Assembly (NCBI GenBank): GCA_964434955.1
Contig: CAYSXI010000236.1
Coordinates: 1 to 6,734 of the forward strand
Reading direction: 5' to 3'
Length of the DNA stretch: 6,734 bases
Origin: JANQLU01 sp964434955
Lineage (GTDB): Bacteria; Planctomycetota; Planctomycetia; Pirellulales; Pirellulaceae
In this document: in pieces, positions 1-4,694 of the stretch
Position numbering within the stretch: the first letter of the stretch is position 1
How the letters are laid out: each line of letters opens with the position of its first letter
Notes under the pieces: model-generated
Told to the model about the DNA's origin: nothing
Seen by the model: only the letters and a program-made list of their open reading frames with translations
Database searches by the model: none
Program-made: the position numbers and the translations under genes

Positions 1-63
1 TCTTTCGCCAGCCACGCCAACGGAACGAGTCCTTTCGGCACTTCTTTTGTGGTTTTTTTCTTT

Positions 64-67
64 GGAG
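64..67 (+). promoter_or_regulatory. Ribosome binding site of the PEP-CTERM gene
   Basis: GGAG lies 7 bases before the ATG at 75. This is a good Shine-Dalgarno match and favours the upstream start at 75 over the internal ATG at 117, which has only a distant GCAGGA about 15 bases away. The 63 bases before it show a T-rich tract (about 45-63) but no promoter I can defend. Confidence 0.6.
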
Positions 68-74
68 AACACCT

Positions 75-782
75 ATGTCCATAGGTACGCGCTTGCAGGA
101 ATTTTACTTTCGTTTAATGAAATCGCGGATTCTGATTGGCGGATTGATTGCCTGCCTGGCAATGCTTTCGACGAACATTCAGGCAGACACGATTGAGTCT
201 TTCGTTCCGGTTGCAGGCAGCTTTGATGGCGAGTTTGGCTGGGATGATTTTGGAACAACCGGCACCCCTTATTCCGGCCCCCATGAACCCGATCAAATGA
301 TTGACGGAACGGGCATCGGCCGCTTGGCGGTGACGCCTGGCGGCGTGATCACAAGTACCGCCAATCTGTACTCGTTTTTCTCGACACCAACCTGGACTTT
401 TGAATTGGACGGCCTGAAGACCAGCGAGGGTTATACGAGTATTACAATTCAGGTTGCCGTTTCTCCATCGTTGACCGAAACCAATTTTACGCTCGATGGG
501 CAAAACCCGGATCAGTTGATCAACCTGGGACAAAGGGCCTCGATTGGCGGTTTCCCATACAACTTTTACTGGGCCGAATGGCAAGGCCTCGCCGGCAGTG
601 CGAGTTATACGATTGACGTGACCGGCACGGGACAGCATCAATCCTTGGCGGGCGCGAAAGCCACTTATTTCAATACGTCATCTTCCTACGACATAACCTC
701 GGCCGTACCAGAACCGTCTTCGTTTCTGGTTACCAGCGCGGTTTTAGGACTTGTTTGGCTCCGACGTCGCAAACAGTCCTAG
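75..782 (+). CDS. PEP-CTERM sorting domain-containing secreted protein
   Basis: A 235-residue exported protein of unknown function with a C-terminal PEP-CTERM sorting signal. VPEP lies at residues 211-214, a short hydrophobic helix at about 217-229, and a basic RRRK end at 230-233. In the known system this tail is recognised by an exosortase, which cleaves it and anchors or releases the protein at the cell surface. The N-terminus is a signal peptide: basic residues near K16/R18, a hydrophobic core at about 19-32, and a likely cleavage after A37 (NIQA). The middle is Thr/Ser/Gly-rich and predicted beta-rich; I recognise no enzyme motif in it. The start at 75 has a good ribosome binding site. 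A start at Met15 (position 117) would give a more standard signal peptide, so the start is uncertain. A hairpin terminator follows. The protein class is clear; the ligand or role is not. Confidence 0.88.
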   Translation: MSIGTRLQEFYFRLMKSRILIGGLIACLAMLSTNIQADTIESFVPVAGSFDGEFGWDDFGTTGTPYSGPHEPDQMIDGTGIGRLAVTPGGVITSTANLYSFFSTPTWTFELDGLKTSEGYTSITIQVAVSPSLTETNFTLDGQNPDQLINLGQRASIGGFPYNFYWAEWQGLAGSASYTIDVTGTGQHQSLAGAKATYFNTSSSYDITSAVPEPSSFLVTSAVLGLVWLRRRKQS

Positions 783-804
783 GTTCCCCCACCCAATGTC
801 GCTT

Positions 805-838
805 GGATCCCGCGGCTTCGGTCGCGGGGTCCTTCTTT
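805..838 (+). terminator. Intrinsic terminator-like hairpin with a UUCG tetraloop
   Basis: Bases 805-816 pair with 821-832 to give a 12-bp stem with two G-U wobbles (808/829 and 815/822). It is closed by c(UUCG)g at 816-821, an exceptionally stable tetraloop. The tail at 833-838 is TTCTTT, a T-rich but imperfect run. It sits 22 bases after the PEP-CTERM stop, so it probably ends that transcript. The next gene's ribosome binding site begins at 839, directly after the tail. Confidence 0.75.
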
Positions 839-844
839 AGGAAG
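839..844 (+). promoter_or_regulatory. Ribosome binding site of the DUF1559 gene
   Basis: AGGAAG ends 5 bases before the ATG at 850. It is a good match and fixes this start. It directly abuts the T-rich tail of the upstream hairpin. Confidence 0.65.
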
Positions 845-849
845 ATTTC

Positions 850-1725
850 ATGTTCTTAAAAACAAAATGTCGAGCCTTTACACTGGTTGAGTTGCTGGTT
901 GTGATCGCGATCATTGGGATTCTGATCGCGTTGCTAATCCCTGCCGCTCAAGCAGTTCGCTCCGCAGCAAGGCGATCCCAATGCCTCAATAATCTTCGAC
1001 AGATTGGTATTTCCGCAATGAACTATGAGTCATCGCGAAAGTACTTGCCGCCACCCAAATTAGGAACCGGCGATTTCAATACGCTCGGCTCGACGTTTGT
1101 CATCCTTTTGCCTTACGTGGAACAAAACCAGCGATTCACGAAGTATCGACTCGACGAATCGATTTCTTCGCCGAACAACATTGAGTTAACGTCTCAACCA
1201 TTAGACATCTATTCCTGTCCATCGATGCAGTTTCAAAGTGAGTTTTCCGAATTTGGCGAAGGCAGTTACATCATCAATTACGCGACGCGTTACCGCCCTC
1301 CCACGGTTGGCTCATCTGCGAATGGCGCTTTTGCGGAAGCGCCAAACGGCCCGGGCGATCGCTACCGATTGACGTTCTCTTCATTCCGTGACGGAACCAG
1401 CCATACGATCTTCTTCGGCGAAATTGACAATAGCGTTCGATGGACTGGCGCTTCGGAATTCCCGGGATCCTTTGGGCACTACACCTGGGCCCAGGGCTAT
1501 TGGTTCAACTCGCAGTCCCACATCGATGGCACGTTTAATCTTCGTGGCCAGGTTAGTGAGTTCGACTTTCAGGAATATCGCACCTTTCGCAGCGACCATC
1601 CGGCAGGAGTCAACTTTTGCTTCGTTGACGGTTCAACACGTTTCATTTCCGAAAACATCGACAAGCCGGTTCTCGAAGCCGCCATCACCCGCGCCGGTGG
1701 TGAAAATCTTTATCTTGAGTACTAA
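850..1725 (+). CDS. DUF1559 domain-containing protein, type IV pilin-like N-terminus
   Basis: A 291-residue member of the DUF1559 family, which is hugely expanded in Planctomycetota. The N-terminus is a class III prepilin signal: basic leader KCRA, then FTLVELL, with cleavage expected between A9 and F10 and the conserved Glu at residue 14. A hydrophobic helix follows to about residue 32. The rest is the globular DUF1559 domain, with DGTSHTIFFGE at 181-191 and the family's H-X9-DG motif (H250, D260-G261) close to the C-terminus. These proteins are thought to be pseudopilins made by a prepilin peptidase/type II secretion-like route; the exact function is unknown. The residue before the cleavage site is Ala rather than the usual Gly. 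The length is ordinary for the family and the gene looks intact. Its start has AGGAAG 5 bases upstream. Confidence 0.93.
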   Translation: MFLKTKCRAFTLVELLVVIAIIGILIALLIPAAQAVRSAARRSQCLNNLRQIGISAMNYESSRKYLPPPKLGTGDFNTLGSTFVILLPYVEQNQRFTKYRLDESISSPNNIELTSQPLDIYSCPSMQFQSEFSEFGEGSYIINYATRYRPPTVGSSANGAFAEAPNGPGDRYRLTFSSFRDGTSHTIFFGEIDNSVRWTGASEFPGSFGHYTWAQGYWFNSQSHIDGTFNLRGQVSEFDFQEYRTFRSDHPAGVNFCFVDGSTRFISENIDKPVLEAAITRAGGENLYLEY

Positions 1726-1736
1726 AATGTGGATTC

Positions 1737-1742
1737 AGGTGA
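1737..1742 (+). promoter_or_regulatory. Ribosome binding site of the small Cys-rich protein
   Basis: AGGTGA precedes the ATG at 1746, with the AGG core 6 bases away. A well-placed Shine-Dalgarno sequence in the 20-base gap after the DUF1559 stop supports the short reading frame as a real gene. Confidence 0.55.
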
Positions 1743-1745
1743 ATC

Positions 1746-1901
1746 ATGAAAACACTGTGCAAACAGAAAAAGAAATCCAAGCGTTGCAAGAAAAAGAACG
1801 CCGTTGAGTTTGCCGAATTGGCGACCCACCAGTGCAAGAAATGTGACCGCCTTGCCTGCGCGAAGAAAATGCTCTGCAAACCCAAATGCCTGGGCTCATG
1901 A
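1746..1901 (+). CDS. Small Cys/Lys-rich protein (51 aa), possible metal-binding
   Basis: A 51-residue reading frame from ATG to TGA. It begins MKTLCKQKKKSKRCKKK and has seven cysteines, at residues 5, 14, 30, 33, 38, 44 and 48. The C-terminal half is arranged C-x2-C-x4-C-x5-C-x3-C with His28 just before it. About a third of the residues are Lys or Arg. There is no signal peptide or membrane helix. A cytoplasmic zinc-ribbon-like or nucleic acid-binding protein would fit the CxxC pair and the basic N-terminus, but this is inference and I do not recognise the family with certainty. The start has an AGGTGA ribosome binding site. The frame begins 20 bases after the DUF1559 stop, so the two may share a transcript. 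The Lys codons mix AAA and AAG and the Cys residues are evenly distributed, which argues against chance. Confidence 0.72.
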   Translation: MKTLCKQKKKSKRCKKKNAVEFAELATHQCKKCDRLACAKKMLCKPKCLGS

Positions 1902-1920
1902 TGAGCGGATTGCAGAAAAC

Positions 1921-1941
1921 GCCCGTTTTCCCGGGCAATTT
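1921..1941 (+). terminator. Weak terminator-like hairpin after the small Cys-rich gene
   Basis: GCCCG at 1921-1925 pairs with CGGGC at 1932-1936 around a 6-base loop, followed by AATTT. The stem is short and the T run poor, so termination here is only possible. Its place fits, being 19 bases after the stop codon and just before the rpsR promoter. Confidence 0.3.
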
Positions 1942-1946
1942 AACAC

Positions 1947-1974
1947 TTGCAAAGCAGCCGGGATTTTGGATAAT
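1947..1974 (+). promoter_or_regulatory. Sigma70-like promoter of rpsR
   Basis: The -35 element TTGCAA (1947-1952, 4 of 6 matches to TTGACA) and the -10 element GATAAT (1969-1974, 5 of 6 matches to TATAAT) are 16 bases apart. Transcription would begin near 1981 and give a leader of about 47 bases before rpsR. The position fits a separately transcribed ribosomal protein gene. It is predicted from sequence only. Confidence 0.5.
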
Positions 1975-2027
1975 TGGCTCTTTGCGCAAGAACTAGAGAA
2001 ATTCAAAACGGTCCGACAGATAGATTT

Positions 2028-2288
2028 ATGGCAATTTCACGACCAAAACGTAAATCAAAAACAAAAACAAAAACGCCCAAAAAAGATCCGTTGTACGTTG
2101 ATGGCGAACGACCACGTCCCATGTATGTCGATTACAAGGACGTTGAGTTTCTGAAAAAGTTGGTCAATCGTCACGGCCGAATCGTGGGGCGACGTAAGTC
2201 TGGTTGCTCGGCGGTGAGTCAGCACGCAGTGACTCAGGCAATCAAACGCGCTCGTTTTATGGCTTTGATGCCTTACGAGGGTGAATAG
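2028..2288 (+). CDS. rpsR: 30S ribosomal protein bS18
   Basis: Ribosomal protein bS18 of the small subunit, which pairs with bS6 on the central domain of 16S rRNA. The 86-residue product has the family core: VDYKDVEFLKKLVNRHGRI (34-52), GRRKSGCSAVSQHAVTQAI (54-72) and KRARFMALMPY (73-83). The N-terminus is basic and disordered, with KTKTKT encoded by a hexamer repeat, and it lacks the Cys pair of zinc-binding S18 variants. The ATG at 2028 is chosen because it gives the usual bS18 N-terminus; a frame extended to 1974 would overlap the -10 element. No Shine-Dalgarno sequence is visible. The gene is not flanked by rpsF, ssb or rplI as in most bacteria, and has its own promoter and terminator. 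The identification is secure. Confidence 0.95.
   Translation: MAISRPKRKSKTKTKTPKKDPLYVDGERPRPMYVDYKDVEFLKKLVNRHGRIVGRRKSGCSAVSQHAVTQAIKRARFMALMPYEGE
2057..2074 (+). repeat. (AAAAAC)x3 hexamer repeat inside rpsR
   Basis: Three perfect copies of AAAAAC encode part of the Lys-Thr-Lys-Thr stretch in the flexible N-terminal tail of bS18. The unit is a multiple of three, so copy-number change would lengthen or shorten the tail without shifting the frame. Confidence 0.85.
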
Positions 2289-2302
2289 TCGCCCAACCTT
2301 CC

Positions 2303-2318
2303 CGATGGAAATCCATCG
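2303..2318. repeat. Perfect palindrome 1 in the rpsR 3' region
   Basis: CGATGGA (2303-2309), a 2-base spacer, then TCCATCG (2312-2318): a perfect 7-2-7 inverted repeat 14 bases after the rpsR stop. A 2-base loop is too tight for the full RNA hairpin, so a DNA-binding site is as likely as an RNA element. Confidence 0.7.
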
Positions 2319-2339
2319 AAGTTGAGTCGGACGATTAAC

Positions 2340-2355
2340 AAACGATCAATCGTTT
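2340..2355. repeat. Perfect palindrome 2 in the rpsR 3' region
   Basis: AAACGAT (2340-2346), a 2-base spacer, then ATCGTTT (2349-2355). It has the same 7-2-7 geometry as the palindrome at 2303-2318, with centres 37 bases apart. AACGATC recurs at 2357-2362 as AACGAT plus C. It lies just before the rpsR terminator. Confidence 0.7.
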
Positions 2356-2370
2356 AACGATCCATCATTT

Positions 2371-2402
2371 AGGCCTGTCGAGTTCGGCAGGCCTCTTTTT
2401 TT
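2371..2402 (+). terminator. Strong intrinsic terminator of rpsR
   Basis: Bases 2371-2380 pair with 2385-2394 (10 bp, one G-T wobble at 2378/2387) around the loop AGTT. A C and seven consecutive T residues (2396-2402) follow. This is a textbook factor-independent terminator and separates rpsR from the thioesterase gene. Confidence 0.92.
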
Positions 2403-2460
2403 GAACTCGCAACTTTGATTCCAATTGAACTGCGACCCAAGAAAATCAGTAGAACAGAGT

Positions 2461-2889
2461 ATGGGAAAAGTACACGAATTCGAACGCCGAGTTGAGTTCC
2501 GCGATACGGACGCGGCCGGCATCGTCCACTTTTCGGTTTTCTTTGCTTATATGGAACAAGCCGAACACGATTTCTGGCGTTCGCTTGGGACCAGCGTGGT
2601 TCATCGCACGGGGGACGCCACACTAAGCTGGCCGCGTGTATCGGCCGAGTGCGATTACAAAGTCGCAATAAAATTTGAGCAAATCATCCGGATCCAGGTG
2701 CGAGTCTTGAAAATCGGCACCAAGAGTCTCCAATTCGGATTTTGCTTCTTTCGCGACAACGAACAAATCGCGACAGGAAAAATCACCACCGTATGTTGTG
2801 AAGTCGGTGAAGGTCGGAAGTTGAATTCGGTAACCATACCGGAAGAAATTAGAAGCTTGGTCGAACCGTTTCTCGAGATTCCAAGCTAG
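2461..2889 (+). CDS. Acyl-CoA thioesterase, 4-hydroxybenzoyl-CoA thioesterase/YbgC-type hotdog family
   Basis: A 142-residue hotdog-fold thioesterase expected to hydrolyse an acyl- or aroyl-CoA in the cytoplasm. The signature is FRDTDAAGIVHF (13-24): Asp17 matches the catalytic Asp of the YbgC/4HBT group, and the AAG-IV-H segment leads into the central helix, which carries Glu32 and Glu35. The strands VSAECDYKVAI and ATGKITTVCCEV follow the family pattern. The length is normal. The substrate cannot be read from sequence; fatty acyl-CoA, 4-hydroxybenzoyl-CoA and the DHNA-CoA of menaquinone synthesis are all handled by relatives. I choose the ATG at 2461 because MGKVHEFERRVEFRDTD is the usual family start; an in-frame TTG at 2425 would add 12 residues. 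Neither has a strong ribosome binding site. A prenyltransferase-like gene follows after 46 bases. Confidence 0.88.
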   Translation: MGKVHEFERRVEFRDTDAAGIVHFSVFFAYMEQAEHDFWRSLGTSVVHRTGDATLSWPRVSAECDYKVAIKFEQIIRIQVRVLKIGTKSLQFGFCFFRDNEQIATGKITTVCCEVGEGRKLNSVTIPEEIRSLVEPFLEIPS

Positions 2890-2923
2890 TCGCAAAAATC
2901 ATTGCTCGTCGCAAAAATCATTG
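2889..2923. repeat. 16-base direct repeat, 19-base period
   Basis: GTCGCAAAAATCATTG occurs perfectly at 2889-2904 and 2908-2923. The first copy begins with the last base of the thioesterase stop codon. The second ends 12 bases before the ATG at 2936 and includes an in-frame TTG at 2921. A related GTCGCAAATCA is found at 3894-3904, after the next gene. Confidence 0.85.
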
Positions 2924-2935
2924 GCAACTTTCGAC

Positions 2936-3868
2936 ATGTCTGAGTATCTGCAAGAACTGACGATTCGACTGGCGGGAGGAATTGCCAGGCTTCCTGAAAC
3001 CATTCGAGAGCAGAATGGTGCGTTCTTGAAACAGTCACAGCAAGCAGACGGCGGCTTCGGTGGAAAACAGGGAGAAAGCGATCTGTACTACACGGCGTTC
3101 GCTTTACGCGGCCTTTCCATCACAGGCGAACTCTATGGCCAGATTGCCGAAAACGCCGCTGGCTTTGTAACCAGTCGTCTCGCCAAACATGAAACGATCG
3201 TCGACTTTTTTTCACTGATTTATGCTTCCAGTTTGCTTCGCGTTTCGGCAGGCATCGACGTGTTTGCGGAAGCCTCGAATAACTGGGCGGATCAAACGGC
3301 CGATTTCCTGAATTCGCTTCGTCGAGATGATGGAGGGTTTGCCAAGGGAATCGAAGGGCGGGCCGGAAGCACCTACCACACGTTCCTGGTCGTGCTTTGT
3401 TTGCAACTGATTGAACGGCCGGTCGAGCAGCCGGAAAAAATCGTTGAGTTTCTTTTGAGTCGGGAAGACGAAGAGGGCGGGTTCCGGGAGATTAAAGCCA
3501 GTAAGCGGGCAGGAACCAACCCAACCGCAGCAGCCGTCGCTACGCTGCGGATACTCGATCAAATCTCAGACTACGTGAAAGATGGCGTCATCGAATTCCT
3601 GTTAGACATGCAGACGGAAGAAGGCGGACTACGGGCGAATACGAAGATGCCAATCGCCGACGTTTTAAGCACGTTCACCGGCATGTTGACCTTGGCCGAC
3701 CTGGGAGCCCTTCACGAATTGGACGTTCAACGTGCGGCCCAATTTGTGCAGGAGCAACAGATGCCGCAGGGAGGCTTCCGCGCTGCTACCTGGGATGAAG
3801 TCGCCGACTGCGAGTACACTTTTTATGGGCTTGGTTCATTGGCGCTACTGACGGAAGTTTCTGCCTGA
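2936..3868 (+). CDS. Prenyltransferase/squalene-cyclase repeat protein, zinc site apparently lost
   Basis: A 310-residue all-helical repeat protein of the terpenoid cyclase/protein prenyltransferase alpha-alpha barrel type. GG-F/L motifs fall at residues 39-41, 133-135, 181-183, 230-232 and 279-281. Spacings of 94, 48, 49 and 49 imply six repeats of about 48 residues, with the second lacking its motif. The closest pattern I know is the RabGGTase beta subunit. In that family Asp and Cys of repeat 5 and His of repeat 6 bind zinc. Here the matching segments read ADVLSTF and DCEYTFYGLGSLALL, so Asp is kept (about 242), Cys is Leu and His is Tyr. No DxDD cyclase motif is seen. Protein prenylation by the usual mechanism is therefore unlikely; isoprenoid or lipid binding is an alternative. 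There is no signal peptide. The ATG at 2936 is chosen; an in-frame TTG at 2921 adds five residues. No ribosome binding site is clear. Confidence 0.82.
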   Translation: MSEYLQELTIRLAGGIARLPETIREQNGAFLKQSQQADGGFGGKQGESDLYYTAFALRGLSITGELYGQIAENAAGFVTSRLAKHETIVDFFSLIYASSLLRVSAGIDVFAEASNNWADQTADFLNSLRRDDGGFAKGIEGRAGSTYHTFLVVLCLQLIERPVEQPEKIVEFLLSREDEEGGFREIKASKRAGTNPTAAAVATLRILDQISDYVKDGVIEFLLDMQTEEGGLRANTKMPIADVLSTFTGMLTLADLGALHELDVQRAAQFVQEQQMPQGGFRAATWDEVADCEYTFYGLGSLALLTEVSA

Positions 3869-3899
3869 ACCGCAACAAATCGGAGCTTTCCCTGTCGCA

Positions 3900-3952
3900 A
3901 ATCAAACCGAATCAAACAAGAATCAAGGTTTCATTTGCCGCTTACATCAAAC
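3900..3952. repeat. Helically phased ATCAAA repeats upstream of the ABC operon
   Basis: ATCAAAC occurs at 3901-3907, 3911-3917 and 3946-3952, and ATCAAG at 3922-3927. The first three copies are 10 and 11 bases apart, about one helical turn. They fill the 117-base gap before the ATPase gene, where tandem regulator sites would be expected. No convincing -35/-10 pair is visible in this gap. Confidence 0.5.
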
Positions 3953-3976
3953 GAACACTGACTTCACGAAGAACTT

Positions 3977-3981
3977 GGGGG
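3977..3981 (+). promoter_or_regulatory. G-rich ribosome binding site of the ABC ATPase gene
   Basis: GGGGG lies 4 bases before the ATG at 3986. It is an imperfect but plausible Shine-Dalgarno sequence and supports this start. Confidence 0.4.
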
Positions 3982-3985
3982 CTGC

Positions 3986-4678
3986 ATGTTAGTCGTTAAA
4001 GGTTTGTCCAAAGAGTTTCCAACACCGACGGAGCCCCTCAGGGTCTTGCAAAACGTCGATTTGCAATTGGAGCCCGGCAACAATTTGGCGATCGTCGGCC
4101 CCAGTGGATGCGGTAAAAGCACGCTGCTCCACATCATCGGCACGTTGGATGAGCCAACCTCAGGTTCAGTGAACCTTGACGGAACCAACCCCTTTGAACT
4201 TTCTCCTTCTCAGTTGGCCGAGTTTCGCAATCAACAGATTGGATTCGTATTCCAGGAACATTACCTGCTGCCGCAGCTGAGCGCCATTGAAAACGTTCTG
4301 GTCCCATGTTTGGCCAAGGGCTCGACGACAAACGACTCGGTCGAGCGAGGAAAATCACTTTTGGATCGCGTTGGATTGGCTTCGCGTATGGATCATCGCC
4401 CGAGCGAGATGTCGGGGGGTGAGAGACAGCGAGTTGCGATTGCCAGGGCATTGATGTTGAAGCCACAACTACTCTTGGCGGATGAACCCACGGGAAACCT
4501 TGACCAGGACACGGCCAACAAAATCGGTGAGTTGCTGCTCGACATTCCCAAGCAGGAGAATGCCACTTTGATTTGTGTCACCCACAGCTCCGAATTGGCT
4601 TCGAGCTTTGAGATAACTCGACGTCTGGATCATGGCAAGTTGATCGACGTTTCCTCGAATTCTTCCGCAGCAACCTAA
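3986..4678 (+). CDS. ABC transporter ATP-binding protein, LolD/MacB type
   Basis: The 230-residue ATPase of a type VII (MacB/LolCDE/FtsX-like) ABC system, which drives mechanotransmission across the inner membrane instead of classic import. All ATPase motifs are intact: Walker A GPSGCGKST (38-46, Lys44), Q-loop Gln90 in FVFQEHYLLPQL, signature MSGGERQRVAIARAL (142-156), Walker B LLLADE (162-167, Glu167), the EPTGNLD D-loop, and the switch His200 in VTHS. FQxxxLLPxLxxxENV and EPTGNLD are typical of the LolD/MacB group. The length is standard for a stand-alone ATPase. The permease gene starts 16 bases downstream, so the two surely form one operon. The cargo is unknown: lipoprotein release, lipid handling and small-molecule export are all done by relatives. 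I give no gene symbol because lolD or macB orthology cannot be decided here. Confidence 0.95.
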   Translation: MLVVKGLSKEFPTPTEPLRVLQNVDLQLEPGNNLAIVGPSGCGKSTLLHIIGTLDEPTSGSVNLDGTNPFELSPSQLAEFRNQQIGFVFQEHYLLPQLSAIENVLVPCLAKGSTTNDSVERGKSLLDRVGLASRMDHRPSEMSGGERQRVAIARALMLKPQLLLADEPTGNLDQDTANKIGELLLDIPKQENATLICVTHSSELASSFEITRRLDHGKLIDVSSNSSAAT

Positions 4679-4694
4679 TCGAAAGTAATCGACC

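Noticed and set aside
1..63. Upstream terminator suggested by the T-rich tract before the PEP-CTERM gene
   Set aside because: The only pairing arms (CCAC and GTGG) enclose a loop of more than 30 bases, and no stable stem precedes the T run.
114..641. 175-codon open frame on the - strand inside the PEP-CTERM gene
   Set aside because: It lies entirely opposite a gene with clear signal peptide and PEP-CTERM motifs, and its product is Arg-rich with no recognisable domain.
1388..1807. 139-codon + frame overlapping the DUF1559 3' end and the small Cys-rich gene
   Set aside because: It overlaps two better-supported frames and its product has no family-like features.
1916..1929. AAAACG-CC-CGTTTT inverted repeat near the weak terminator
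   Set aside because: The 2-base loop cannot form a stable RNA hairpin and the arms are low-complexity.
1974..2027. Extended rpsR start at TTG 1974
   Set aside because: It begins at the last base of the likely -10 element and adds 18 residues unlike any bS18 N-terminus.
2076..2086. Possible ribosomal slippery run CCCAAAAAAG in rpsR
   Set aside because: The reading phase (CCC AAA AAA GAT) is not that of a -1 slippery heptamer, and bS18 is complete without a frameshift.
1804..2154. 116-codon + frame across the rpsR promoter and the 5' half of rpsR
   Set aside because: It is out of frame with both the small Cys-rich gene and the unmistakable bS18 sequence.
2401..2430. Promoter for the thioesterase gene using TTGAAC at 2401 and AATTGA
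   Set aside because: The -10 match is poor and the -35 would overlap the terminator T run, so I could not support it.
4134..4466. 110-codon - strand frame inside the ABC ATPase gene
   Set aside because: The opposite strand holds all ABC ATPase motifs in order, so this is a shadow frame.
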